NCBI RefSeq assembly: GCF_003075435.1
Contig: NZ_QCZJ01000009.1
Span: 1-64,000, forward strand
Reading direction: 5' to 3'
Length of the DNA: 64,000 nt
Source: Terrimonas sp.
GTDB taxonomy: Bacteria > Bacteroidota > Bacteroidia > Chitinophagales > Chitinophagaceae
Part shown: one piece after another, positions 15,609 through 24,683 of the stretch
Layout: every line of letters begins with the position of its first letter
Position numbering within the stretch: the first letter of the stretch is position 1
Notes under the pieces: generated by a model
Databases searched by the model: none
Seen by the model: only the letters and a program-made list of their open reading frames with translations
What the model was told of the DNA's origin: nothing
Program-made: the position numbers and the translations under genes

Positions 15609-16949
15609 TCAGTAAACCGTTTTAGACAATAGCGATTGCCTGCGTTTTGGTGAGCGGTTGTTCATTAATTCGTCAATGTATTTTTCAATCAGCGCATCTG
15701 TTGCATAGCTGTTCAGCTCTTGTGCAAGCCTTACAACATTTGCTTTATATACCGGGTTTTCAAAAATTTCTTTTACAGCCTTCTTTATCCGGGCGGCTCC
15801 CGGGCGTTCTGTCTTCAGGTTAATACCGTATTTAAAATATCCAACCCTTGCGCATATTTCATTTTTCCCTTCATGCACACCGGCAACCACCATCGGCATT
15901 TTATGCTCAATACCGAGCAGCACACCACCATAACCTCCATTGGTTATAAATACATTGGTATAGGGCATGATGTTTTCAAAAGGAATAAAATCTTCTATAA
16001 TAATATTGGGCGCATTATACTTTGCGCGCAGCGCTTCTGTATTTGCACTGCCGGTTGTGCAAACCACCAGCACATCTTCATCATCTTTAAATGCTTCAAG
16101 CGTAGGTATAATTAATTTTGAAGGATCCTTCTCCACGGTTCCCTGTGTAACCAATACAACTATTTTATATTCCTCCAACCGTTTATCGAACCAGGAAGTT
16201 GCCTGGTTCGATTTGCGATAAGGAAGTACCGCACCGATAAACCTGACACGTTTATCCAAATCACTTCTTTTATAATCAAAAGACGGGCAACCGCTCTGCA
16301 GAACGATGTCTGACTTTTTATAACCTATATCAAATATGCCTGTATTGTTGTGCGCAATGCTGTATTTCTCCAAAGCCTTACGCATGGCACTATCAGCCTT
16401 TCTGAACAAAATTTTTCGGGATAACCATCTTAACCCCTTGTGAAAAATTTTACCTGCACTGGTGTTGGCTGGTATTAATCCAAGCCCATAAGGAGGCAGG
16501 TCACAGGAACTGCCGGGAAAAGGGAAAACCGAAACAGCTATTACCGGAAGCTTCATGCAATCTTTGATATAAGGAATGCCGGGAAAAGCAATATCACAGA
16601 TAACAATATCTGGCGGAAAATTTTGCCGGATCTCGTCAATGTCTTTCATGTATTCTTCCCCGCGTTCAACAAAAACATGAATCATGTCGAAATTTAATTT
16701 TCTGACAGGGTTTCTGATCTTTGCTCTTTCAGGATAATGCGCTTCCATATACGAAATATGGAGGTCTTTTGCGATCCTGAACGGATAGTGCTTCATGCCG
16801 AGACCTGCTATATCATTTGTATATTCTTTTGAAGCGTACCAGCGAACATCATGCCCGCAGGCATCAAGATATTTGGCTATGCCTGTAAGCGGCTTAAAGT
16901 GACCATCTGCAGGAAAACATGCCACCAGAACTTTTAATCTGCCTTGCAT
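15609..16949 (-). CDS. UGT/MGT-type glycosyltransferase (GT1-like)
   Basis: This 446-residue protein has the GT-B fold signatures of macrolide/zeaxanthin-type glycosyltransferases. The N-terminus, VLVACFPADGHFKPLTGIAKYLDACGHDVRWY, is the acceptor-domain Rossmann start with the GH loop. The C-terminal donor-binding region contains IIIEDFIPFENIMPYTNVFITNGGYGGVLLGIEHKMPMVV, matching the NGGxG(S/G)xxEAL-like sugar-nucleotide motif. It likely transfers a sugar from a nucleotide donor to a small molecule or lipid in the cytoplasm. The acceptor cannot be read from sequence. It starts 24 bp after the hypothetical secreted-protein gene and precedes the cytochrome c gene, forming a probable three-gene operon. 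Confidence 0.85.
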   Translation of the reverse strand: MQGRLKVLVACFPADGHFKPLTGIAKYLDACGHDVRWYASKEYTNDIAGLGMKHYPFRIAKDLHISYMEAHYPERAKIRNPVRKLNFDMIHVFVERGEEYMKDIDEIRQNFPPDIVICDIAFPGIPYIKDCMKLPVIAVSVFPFPGSSCDLPPYGLGLIPANTSAGKIFHKGLRWLSRKILFRKADSAMRKALEKYSIAHNNTGIFDIGYKKSDIVLQSGCPSFDYKRSDLDKRVRFIGAVLPYRKSNQATSWFDKRLEEYKIVVLVTQGTVEKDPSKLIIPTLEAFKDDEDVLVVCTTGSANTEALRAKYNAPNIIIEDFIPFENIMPYTNVFITNGGYGGVLLGIEHKMPMVVAGVHEGKNEICARVGYFKYGINLKTERPGAARIKKAVKEIFENPVYKANVVRLAQELNSYATDALIEKYIDELMNNRSPKRRQSLLSKTVY

Positions 16950-16973
16950 TGTAGAATTATTTAAAATATTTAA

Positions 16974-18275
16974 CTACTTCATTAGAATCTCAAACTGTTC
17001 CTGTTTTCCTTTATGATCATTGGTCAGCGCTTCAGCTTCTCTCGTCATACGTATCATTTCATCATACAGGCTTGTCAGTGCCTGTGCAACCCTGGGCTCA
17101 GTATAATTGTAATCAACAAGACTGGCGTTTTTTGCTTTCCCCCAGGGATAAGCGCCTATCATATCATTGAATTCCCCGAAAGCAATTTTTGTATTTGTTT
17201 TGAGCAGGTTCCACAGTATTGTGCGGGTAGCAGCTTCTTTTTCCTGGAAAGCATGCATAATAGTTTGCCTGCATTTCATGAGTTCAGCTAACCCGTTTTT
17301 TTCTCGCTGCGCGGTAAGCGGCAGCGCATCATACTGCTGCTTATACCATTTCTCAATATCGCTGTACACAGTATAATAAAACTCATTTGCCTGCTCAGTT
17401 CCTTTGGCATAAGGAATGGTTGCTTCCTGCATTTGCTGTAAACATTTCGCTATTACCATGTCAATATTCATAGCGGCAGATGTGTTGTTTACATTCTTTT
17501 GTAATTCCTCCGATGTCTTATCATCTCTTTTCACCGGTTGGCTCGTCATATATTTTTTTAATTCTTCCTGCTTCTGTGCATCGGTCATTTTATTATAGGC
17601 TTCCCTGTATTCAGGGTCATTCATCATTCGTTTCATCATGGCGTTTAAGCCTGCGGAAGCACTCATCTGTCCTTCCGGGTTATTCACCACCTGTTCAGCA
17701 GCTTTTTGTGCAGCCTGTTTTCTTTCTGCTTCGCTCATATTCATTACCGCATCCGTGCCTCCCATTTGTTGCACTACCGCATTATTATTGGCGGCAGCTT
17801 TTGCATCAGCAATCATCATTTGCTGATCGTTTCGCTGTGCAGTCAACTGTTGCTGCATCATGTCGCTTAGTTGTTTTTTTCTTAGTGTTACCTTGTCAAT
17901 ATAAGCCTGGTATTTAGCGGCGTTGGTTAGCCTTGCTTCAGGCAAAGAAGGAACGGGTCCCGGCATTTCTTCCCATAGTGGAAACAAATTCATTTCACCA
18001 GCTTTGTGTTCATATCCCGGCTTATAATGCTTTACCAATTCCTGCTGTTCCTGCATTGCCTGCATGACCCATTCCCTGATTTGTCCTGTTGCGTTATCTA
18101 CCTTTTCTCCAAGTATTTTATAATATGATTTTTGTGCTGCCGCATCCTGCTTTGTTGTTTTATATATTGCCAGTATATCATTTAATGTTGCTTCAGATAT
18201 CTTTGATTTGTTTTGCGCTGATGCTGCAATAAAACAAAAGATCAGGCAAACTGTTAGTTTGAATATTTTATACAT
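16974..18275 (-). CDS. Secreted hypothetical protein, Gln/Met/Ala-rich
   Basis: This 433-residue protein has a signal peptide (MYKIFKLTVCLIFCFIAASAQ, cleaved after about residue 21) and an otherwise helical mature chain. It is rich in glutamine, alanine and methionine, with likely coiled-coil stretches such as KKQLSDMMQQQLTAQRNDQQMM and EAERKQAAQKAAEQVV. I recognise no family. The ATG at 18275 was chosen because the signal peptide starts there. An in-frame ATG at 18293 would add six residues. It is the first gene of a minus-strand run with the glycosyltransferase and cytochrome c, and it is divergent from the sensor operon across a 305-323 bp regulatory gap. Confidence 0.7.
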   Translation of the reverse strand: MYKIFKLTVCLIFCFIAASAQNKSKISEATLNDILAIYKTTKQDAAAQKSYYKILGEKVDNATGQIREWVMQAMQEQQELVKHYKPGYEHKAGEMNLFPLWEEMPGPVPSLPEARLTNAAKYQAYIDKVTLRKKQLSDMMQQQLTAQRNDQQMMIADAKAAANNNAVVQQMGGTDAVMNMSEAERKQAAQKAAEQVVNNPEGQMSASAGLNAMMKRMMNDPEYREAYNKMTDAQKQEELKKYMTSQPVKRDDKTSEELQKNVNNTSAAMNIDMVIAKCLQQMQEATIPYAKGTEQANEFYYTVYSDIEKWYKQQYDALPLTAQREKNGLAELMKCRQTIMHAFQEKEAATRTILWNLLKTNTKIAFGEFNDMIGAYPWGKAKNASLVDYNYTEPRVAQALTSLYDEMIRMTREAEALTNDHKGKQEQFEILMK

Positions 18276-18499
18276 ACCGTTTATGATTTGCATTGCAAAG
18301 ATTGATCGCGGTTAAAACCTGGTCAATAGCAGGTGCTGTGAAATGCTTAACTACGTACATCAATTGCTGAGATCGATGTATGAATATTTATTTGAAAATC
18401 TTTTCCGCAGCATACACAAAAAGCAGAATCCTGAAAGTGTACATGGCGTGTACAAACCATAACACACACGCTGTGCGAAATACCCCTACAGGAATAGTT

Positions 18500-18531
18500 G
18501 TATGAATTGAGGATTTTGATGTATGAACTGT
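18500..18531 (+). promoter_or_regulatory. Putative LytTR-type direct-repeat operator upstream of the sensor operon
   Basis: GTATGAATTG (18500-18509) and GTATGAACTG (18521-18530) are spaced 21 bp start to start, two helical turns. On the opposite strand the second reads ACAGTTCAT, which fits the published LytTR pattern [TA][AC][CA]GTTN[AG][TG] at every position. The first reads TCAATTCAT, with one mismatch. The spacing equals 9 bp plus 12, as reported for AgrA/AlgR-family sites. A LytTR regulator is encoded at the end of the downstream operon. The rest of the 18294-18598 gap holds two small palindromes (TACATGC-G-GCATGTA at 18543-18557; TGTACA repeats near 18440) and no gene. Confidence 0.55.
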
Positions 18532-18575
18532 TAAACAAGCCGTACATGCGGCATGTATTTTTAAGTTTGATACAA

Positions 18576-18583
18576 TAGATTTG
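18576..18583 (+). promoter_or_regulatory. Possible -7 promoter element of the sensor operon
   Basis: TAGATTTG fits the Bacteroidota -7 box TAnnTTTG, 16 bp before the TTG start of the receptor gene. No good TTTG box lies about 19 bp upstream, which would suit a promoter needing an activator. The putative LytTR repeats end about 45 bp upstream of this box. Confidence 0.4.
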
Positions 18584-18598
18584 TATTAAACAGAACCC

Positions 18599-21500
18599 TT
18601 GCTCAGGCACATACTTTTATCACTCTTTTTGTTGGTTTGTGTACATACAGATGCACAGCCGGATTTTTTGTTTTCATACCTCGGAATGCAGCATGGACTT
18701 GCAGGTGAATATGTAAGGCAGGTTCAGCAGGATAAAAACGGTTACATGTGGGTGATGACAAGAAGCTGCCTGCAGCGCTACGATGGCATACGGTTCCTGG
18801 ATTTATATACCGGCAGGGGTGTGCTGCCACAAGGTTTTATAAGAGAAATACTGATTGATAAACAAAACAGGCTATGGGTTTCTTTTGAAAATGATATACT
18901 GGGATACCTGGACCCGGTAACATTTAAATGGCATCCGGTAAAGCTTATCCTGGGCAAAGGGCTCGCAGTTCGCGATCCTCATTTTTTTGAATCGAACGAT
19001 GGGAAAATAATATTCGCCTGCACCGGCAAAACTTTTTTAACGTTCAGCGAGGAAAAGCATGAATTTTCGGAGGGCTATAACCTGTTTAAATTACCCGGAG
19101 GGTGGAATTTTATCTCGCTCTGGCAGGATAAAAACCAAAATTACTGGGTCTCCACATACGGAGGACTGGTTAAATATAACTCCTCAAAGAATACCCTTTC
19201 TTATAAAGGGCATAATACTGATGCCGACAGGTATATTGCAATGACAGAGGATCTTACCATGATCCAGAACTTTTTTATTGACCAAAATGAAACAGGCTGG
19301 ATCACTTCATGGCCTGCAACCACCGGGCTTTCTTTTAAAAGCATTGATATAAAAAACGGCAAAACCAGGAAACGGGAACTTGAAATATACGATGGCTTAA
19401 AAGGGGAATATTATACCATTATTAAGCTGCTGCAAATAAAAGGCGCGTTATGGATGTATGGAGATAATCTTTTAGCCTTGTACGACAGTGCGAACAGCAG
19501 GTTTCTGTATGTGCCCAAAAGCGCTCCGGGTAAATTCAGTATTTCATATGATGTTGTTAACCATGTGTACGAAGATCGCGAACACAATATGTGGATTTCA
19601 ACCAACCAGGGATTATACCGGTATACAGCAGCTAATAAACAACTCAGATCTTTCAACAACTATAAGCCGGGCAACAAAGAGACCTTTACTGTAGAAGTAA
19701 CAGATATTCTTGAAACAACCAGTGGTGAAGTTTGGATAAGTACATGGGGTGGCAACGGGATATATACTTACGACACTGCGTTTAAACCTGTATATTCTAA
19801 ACTGCTGAAAGATGATTATGGTAAAAACGCTGCAATGGTGTGGAGCATGGTTCAAATGAACAATGAAGACATTTGGTGGGGCGCGCAGGATGGATGGCTA
19901 TGGAAATATGATGCAGCAAAGAAACATGTGTATAGTTTTCAGCCGGCATTGGCTGCGCAGCATACCATACGCCAGTTAGCCAAAGATGCGCAGGATAATT
20001 TATGGATAGGTGTGCAGGGCGGGCGCATTATAAAATTTAACCCGGCTACCGGTGAATGGCTGTTTGTGCATAAAGCCGGTTCAAGCGTTACCCGGATGAT
20101 CGTTTCACAAAAAAATGAAGTGTGGGTAGCAACGGATTATGACGGTGTGTATTGCATAGAAGCTGCTACGGGTAAAGTAATGAGGCATTATACCGACTCC
20201 CTGCCGCAGGGTAAAAAATTATTAAGCCCGGGCGCAGGTGATTTTCTTGAGTATAACGATAGCATAATGCTGATTGTTTCTGCCGGGTTAGATATACTTA
20301 ATCTCCATACCGATTCCATTCAACACAATTATTCGCAGTATGAAATATTTAACCTGGCAAAAGATGCTGAAGGCCTGGTTTGGGCAAGTACCAATCTTGG
20401 GTTAATGGCTTTTTCGTTGCGTCACGAAAAACCGGTATTGAAATATGATCAGCGTGATGGTTATAGCAATTTCTCTTTTAGTATAGCGGCATCAGGCAGT
20501 ATCAGTAATGGAACGATTGTATTTGGGAATAATCATGGATTTCTTGCATTTAACCCGGAAATGCTGAAGAGGGAAGTTGAAAAAAACATTGCAGGCAAAG
20601 TACTGATCGCTGAAGTATATGTGAATGAAAGCAGCCTGAGGGTAGATTCCATCCTTCAGTTAAAAAGGCTGAAAATTGGCCCGGGAGATGTATCTGTAAA
20701 AGTAAGATATACTACCAATGCTTTTAAAGAACCCTTACCCGTATATTATATGCTGGAAGGTATTGATAAAACATGGAAAGAAGCTTCCGGCAACAGTGAA
20801 GTAATGATGAGTTATTTGCCACCAGGCAAATATTTACTAAAAGCGGGAATAATGGATGAGAACAACCAGGTAGGTTCTGTTACTGAATTGTTCGTTGAAA
20901 TAGCCCCCAGGTTTTACCAGACGGAATGGTTTTATATTTTAATACTGCTTGTAGCGCTGGGCATTTTATTTCTGCTGGATTATTACCGCATGAAACGTAA
21001 AGAAGATGTGCAGCAACTGCGCAGAAATATTGCGAGACAATTGCATGAAGACGTGAGCAGCACACTGGAAAAAGTGAATATCCTTAGTGATATAGCCATC
21101 ATAAAGCATGAAACAGATCCTGTTAAATCGCGGGAGTTTATTGCTGAAATAAAGATGAGAAGTGCAGCGATGGTTTCGGCCATGCAGGATATGCTGTGGG
21201 CTATTGCACCGGAAAATGATAGCATGAAAGAACTGGTAAAGCGCTTTCATAAATATGTGCAGGTAACCAACAACAGGCATAATGTGCAGATAGATTTTGC
21301 AGCAGATGAAAAAGTGAGCAAACTAAAATTGAATATGCAGGTAAGATATGAGCTGTTGCTGCTTTTTAAACGAAGCCTGAAATTTTTAATGAGTGTTGCT
21401 GTAAAAGAGGTGAGGATTTATATAGGGTTTGAAAAAAATATTTTGTATTATATATTTCAATTTGTTAATGAAGCGGGAGACACAAAACAGCTGAATAATT

Positions 21501-21607
21501 TTTTCAGCAGCAAAGACCTGAATGACAGGCTGAAGAAGCTGAACGGAGAAATCACTACAACGGTAAAGGCGCATATCACCGAAATTATTTTCAGAATTAA
21601 CGTATAG
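18599..21607 (+). CDS. Propeller receptor fused to a degenerate histidine kinase
   Basis: This 1002-residue protein has a signal peptide (residues 1-20, ending VHTDAQ). About 700 residues of two-component propeller repeats follow (IREILIDKQNRLWVSF, VYEDREHNMWISTNQGLYRY, IWWGAQDGWLWKYD). Next come a Y_Y_Y domain (about 690-770), one membrane segment (about 777-797) and a HisKA_3-like helix with ARQLHEDVSSTL (His816). The expected C-terminal ATPase domain is present in outline, but the N-box asparagines, the DxGxG motif and the GNGL motif are not visible (LLLLFKRSLKFLMS replaces the N-box). The start is a TTG, because an in-frame stop lies just upstream and the next ATG would remove the signal peptide. 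It is separated by one base from the next kinase gene. Confidence 0.85.
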   Translation: MLRHILLSLFLLVCVHTDAQPDFLFSYLGMQHGLAGEYVRQVQQDKNGYMWVMTRSCLQRYDGIRFLDLYTGRGVLPQGFIREILIDKQNRLWVSFENDILGYLDPVTFKWHPVKLILGKGLAVRDPHFFESNDGKIIFACTGKTFLTFSEEKHEFSEGYNLFKLPGGWNFISLWQDKNQNYWVSTYGGLVKYNSSKNTLSYKGHNTDADRYIAMTEDLTMIQNFFIDQNETGWITSWPATTGLSFKSIDIKNGKTRKRELEIYDGLKGEYYTIIKLLQIKGALWMYGDNLLALYDSANSRFLYVPKSAPGKFSISYDVVNHVYEDREHNMWISTNQGLYRYTAANKQLRSFNNYKPGNKETFTVEVTDILETTSGEVWISTWGGNGIYTYDTAFKPVYSKLLKDDYGKNAAMVWSMVQMNNEDIWWGAQDGWLWKYDAAKKHVYSFQPALAAQHTIRQLAKDAQDNLWIGVQGGRIIKFNPATGEWLFVHKAGSSVTRMIVSQKNEVWVATDYDGVYCIEAATGKVMRHYTDSLPQGKKLLSPGAGDFLEYNDSIMLIVSAGLDILNLHTDSIQHNYSQYEIFNLAKDAEGLVWASTNLGLMAFSLRHEKPVLKYDQRDGYSNFSFSIAASGSISNGTIVFGNNHGFLAFNPEMLKREVEKNIAGKVLIAEVYVNESSLRVDSILQLKRLKIGPGDVSVKVRYTTNAFKEPLPVYYMLEGIDKTWKEASGNSEVMMSYLPPGKYLLKAGIMDENNQVGSVTELFVEIAPRFYQTEWFYILILLVALGILFLLDYYRMKRKEDVQQLRRNIARQLHEDVSSTLEKVNILSDIAIIKHETDPVKSREFIAEIKMRSAAMVSAMQDMLWAIAPENDSMKELVKRFHKYVQVTNNRHNVQIDFAADEKVSKLKLNMQVRYELLLLFKRSLKFLMSVAVKEVRIYIGFEKNILYYIFQFVNEAGDTKQLNNFFSSKDLNDRLKKLNGEITTTVKAHITEIIFRINV

Positions 21608-21608
21608 T

Positions 21609-22664
21609 ATGAAGCTGCATCGCCCTGCATATAATTCAAAAGAATGGCTGATAATGCCGTTTATTTGTTTTGCATTTACATTTATTATCAACAGTATTTA
21701 CTTTGGCAAACTGTATTACAGCAGCGGCTTGTTTTTTATCGGCGCCACCATAATTACTTATGCAGAGCTGATCATAGATTTTCTTATCTGCGGCTATATA
21801 GCGCTTTTGCTTACAAAACGATTCCCTGATATAAAACAAACGGTAAAAAAGCTGGGTTATATGATCGTAAGTTTTGTGCTGCTCAGCTCTTTTCTGAAAT
21901 ACCTGTTATTTAAACTGTATGAGATATTACCTTTTTTTAAAACCGAGCTTAACGAGAACAGGCTGGCCTGGGTTTGTCTTTCCATAGCCATTGCCAATAT
22001 CTTTCTTATTTTTTTGATGGAGGGTATTTCAAGATATGAAGCCTGGCAGCAGAGTGTAAAAGAAACAGAATTGCTCAACACGAATTACAGGCAAACGCAA
22101 TTAAATGCTTTAAAGAGTCATATTACACCACATTTTTTATTCAACAACTTAAATACCTTAAGCAGCCTCATTGAAGAAAATGAAGATATGGCGGAAGACT
22201 TTCTTAATGAAATGACGAAGGTTTATCGCTATATGCTGAAAAATGACAGCGATCAACTGGTTACACTCGATACGGAATTACAATTTCTTCAATCGTATTT
22301 GCATCTGATGGAAAAAAGATTTGGTGAAGGCTTGCGGGTAAATATTGACATAGCCGAAGTATATAAGCAAAAATATATTGTTCCTATGCTGCTGCAGGTT
22401 ATTATTGAAAACGCTTTCAGCCAGAATGCCATCAGCAGGTCAAAACCACTTGAGATCAATATTTTTTCAGAGGACGTGGATGTGTTGTTGGTACAAACCC
22501 TGCGGCGGCCTAAAATATTTTCTACTGACGTGGAAATTGAAACCGGGCTCGACACAATGGTGAAGAAATATAAGCTGCTGGGTAAGCAGCTGGAGGTAAC
22601 AGATACGGCCGGTGATATAAGAAAGATTTTCATACAACTCATTAATGAAAACGTAAAGGCATGA
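21609..22664 (+). CDS. LytS-type membrane kinase with degenerate ATPase domain
   Basis: This 351-residue protein has four membrane segments (about 15-35, 40-68, 84-104, 120-138) and a short coiled linker. A His_kinase (PF06580-type) dimerisation motif follows, HITPHFLFNNLNTLSSL, with the phospho-acceptor at His175. The ATPase domain keeps part of the N-box (IIENAFSQN at 266-273) but has Gln272 where the family has His. Its G-box region reads TGLDTMVKKYKLL without the GxGL motif, and the DxGxG-like loop is absent (LLVQTLRRP). ATP binding is therefore doubtful. It starts 1 bp after the receptor gene and overlaps the next kinase by 4 bp (ATGA), which implies coupled translation. Confidence 0.85.
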   Translation: MKLHRPAYNSKEWLIMPFICFAFTFIINSIYFGKLYYSSGLFFIGATIITYAELIIDFLICGYIALLLTKRFPDIKQTVKKLGYMIVSFVLLSSFLKYLLFKLYEILPFFKTELNENRLAWVCLSIAIANIFLIFLMEGISRYEAWQQSVKETELLNTNYRQTQLNALKSHITPHFLFNNLNTLSSLIEENEDMAEDFLNEMTKVYRYMLKNDSDQLVTLDTELQFLQSYLHLMEKRFGEGLRVNIDIAEVYKQKYIVPMLLQVIIENAFSQNAISRSKPLEINIFSEDVDVLLVQTLRRPKIFSTDVEIETGLDTMVKKYKLLGKQLEVTDTAGDIRKIFIQLINENVKA

Positions 22665-23725
22665 GAAGATTGATCCCTGGGTTTACAAGACTAAAGCAAT
22701 ACAGCTTTTTAACTTCAATGCCTTTTATTATAGCTATGCTTCAGCTGATCATGTTTGAAGACAGGGTTTGGCAGGAGCCTTCTGTCTGGATTTTTTCTTC
22801 ACTGATCATTTTTGTAATGGGGTTTTTCTCAATGGTGGGTCACGTGCAGTATGATAATTGGGTAGAAAAAAAATATCCGCTGTTATCGCAAACACGGCAG
22901 AGAATACTGACGAAATCGCTGATTACCGTATTTGTAATGACGCCATCAGTATATGCTATCTTCCTGCTGTACCACGTATTTCATTTGTTTAATTACAGTA
23001 TACAACCAGATCATTTGTGGCAGGGTGCGCTGGTTGGGCTGAGCGTAAACGTAATATTTGAAACTTTGTATGAGGCCGATTTTGTTTTCAGAAGGGTTAG
23101 AGAAAACACCGCTGAAAACGCTACGTTACAACAGCTTTCGCTAAGGCAGGAATTTGATACGCTTAAAAACCAGGTTAACCCGCATTTTCTTTTTAACTGC
23201 TTTAATACACTTTCATCTCTTATAGGCACTGATAAGCAAAAAGCAGTTCAGTTCCTGGATGAATTAAGCAAGGTTTACCGCAGCCTTTTGCGCAGCAACC
23301 AGGATTCGTTGAGCGTCTTATCGCAGGAGCTGGAATTTATTGAATCCTATTTCGGGCTGTTAAAAACACGGTATGGCGGGGCAGTTAAAATGCGTATCAA
23401 TATCGATAGGCAGTATCTTTCTTACCTTATTCCATCCCTGTCGTTGCAATTACTGGTAGAAAACGCGGTAAAGCATAATACCGTTTCAAAAAAATATCCC
23501 CTTACCATAGAAATTTTTACCTCGGGAGAAAACAAATTAGTGGTGAATAATAACCTGCAGCGTAAGGTTAGCCTTTCTCACTCCAATGGCATGGGCCTGC
23601 AAAATATAAAGGCCAAGTATGAACTTTTGCAATGTCCCGGGTTCCAGGTAATGGATGGTGAAAGGAACTTTACTGTTGTGCTTCCATTAATATGGCGGCC
23701 GGCAGAATCAACACAAAACGTTTAG
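22661..23725 (+). CDS. LytS-type membrane histidine kinase, intact
   Basis: This 354-residue protein has four membrane segments at about 17-33, 42-61, 84-105 and 120-138. The His_kinase motif QVNPHFLFNCFNTLSSL puts the acceptor at His175. The ATPase domain is complete by eye: N-box LLVENAVKHN (264-273), an NNN loop (about 296-298) and G-box NGMGLQNIKAKYELL (309-323). It should autophosphorylate and pass phosphate to the LytTR regulator encoded 91 bp downstream. It is the only one of the three kinases in the operon whose catalytic motifs are all recognisable, so it may drive the other two in trans. Confidence 0.9.
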   Translation: MRRLIPGFTRLKQYSFLTSMPFIIAMLQLIMFEDRVWQEPSVWIFSSLIIFVMGFFSMVGHVQYDNWVEKKYPLLSQTRQRILTKSLITVFVMTPSVYAIFLLYHVFHLFNYSIQPDHLWQGALVGLSVNVIFETLYEADFVFRRVRENTAENATLQQLSLRQEFDTLKNQVNPHFLFNCFNTLSSLIGTDKQKAVQFLDELSKVYRSLLRSNQDSLSVLSQELEFIESYFGLLKTRYGGAVKMRINIDRQYLSYLIPSLSLQLLVENAVKHNTVSKKYPLTIEIFTSGENKLVVNNNLQRKVSLSHSNGMGLQNIKAKYELLQCPGFQVMDGERNFTVVLPLIWRPAESTQNV

Positions 23726-23816
23726 CCGCAATTAATACGGTGTTTGCAACAATACATTACATATCAACCGGAGTATCCTTATTAATTCAATACATTTATT
23801 ATTAAAACACACTACT

Positions 23817-24581
23817 ATGAAAGTACTGATTATTGAAGATGAAGAACTGGCTGTGAGCAAGCTGAAAAAAACACTGGCTGTTATTGATGAAAGCATTGAA
23901 GTTGTTGGCGTTGGCGACAGCATTGAGACTTCGGTAGAGTGGCTGCAGCAAAACCCCGAACCGGACCTGATCCTTATGGATATTGAACTGAGCGATGGGC
24001 AAAGTTTTGAGATATTTAATCTTGCTGAAGTAAAATGCCCTGTTATATTTACTACTTCTTATGATGAATATGCCTTGAAAGCATTTAAGGTTAACAGTGT
24101 TGATTATCTTTTAAAGCCCATCCAAAAAGATGAATTAAAAAACGCAATAGAAAAATTCAAGGCTAATTTTGCCGGGCATCCGCCTGTTGCGGATATTGAT
24201 GGATTGATGCGTGAACTGAAAAGTAAAATTCAACCCAAAGAATTCCGGAAAAGATTCCTGGTAAAAAATGCCAACCGCCTGGTAAGTATTGAGGTAGACG
24301 ATATAGCCTATTTCTATAGCGAAGGCAGGTTTACTTTCTTTAAAACTTTCGACAACAAAAAATTCATTGTTGATTATACCATTGAAGAGCTGGAAGATAT
24401 GCTTGCGCCTGAAAAATTTTTCCGGATAAGCCGCTCATTTTATGTATCCATAAAAAGCATCGACAAAATAGAAGATTATTTCGGCAACCGCCTTATCCTT
24501 CAGTTAAAGCCATCAATAGATAAAGAGTCTATTGTAAGCAGGGAAAAGGTTACAGATTTTAAAGTGTGGATGGGCAAGTAA
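23817..24581 (+). CDS. LytTR-family response regulator
   Basis: This 254-residue protein has a receiver domain (1-120) with acidic residues Glu7/Asp8, phospho-acceptor Asp55 in LILMDIELSDG, Thr79/80 and Lys100 in VDYLLKPI. The C-terminal DNA-binding LytTR domain (about 142-254) contains RFLVKNANRLVSIEVDDIAYFYSEGRFTFFKT and ends FRISRSFYVSIKSIDKIEDYFGNRLIL, both diagnostic. LytTR domains bind pairs of 9-bp direct repeats about 21 bp apart. Such pairs are visible before the receptor gene and before the convergent lipoprotein gene. It is the last gene of the sensor operon. The 91-bp gap before it carries no obvious terminator. Confidence 0.92.
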   Translation: MKVLIIEDEELAVSKLKKTLAVIDESIEVVGVGDSIETSVEWLQQNPEPDLILMDIELSDGQSFEIFNLAEVKCPVIFTTSYDEYALKAFKVNSVDYLLKPIQKDELKNAIEKFKANFAGHPPVADIDGLMRELKSKIQPKEFRKRFLVKNANRLVSIEVDDIAYFYSEGRFTFFKTFDNKKFIVDYTIEELEDMLAPEKFFRISRSFYVSIKSIDKIEDYFGNRLILQLKPSIDKESIVSREKVTDFKVWMGK

Positions 24582-24628
24582 TGATCTCCGAAAATCGGTA
24601 TGAGCGTATGTTTCTAACAACATAAAAA

Positions 24629-24657
24629 AAAGTGATTGTATATGCTACAATCACTTT
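24629..24657. terminator. Bidirectional terminator between LytTR gene and lipoprotein gene
   Basis: A perfect 12-bp stem AAAGTGATTGTA (24629-24640) and TACAATCACTTT (24646-24657) has loop TATGC. A run of A precedes it, which is a U-run for the minus-strand gene. TTTAAAT follows on the plus strand. Confidence 0.85.
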
Positions 24658-24683
24658 AAATAAACCATCCTATAAAAGCCCTG

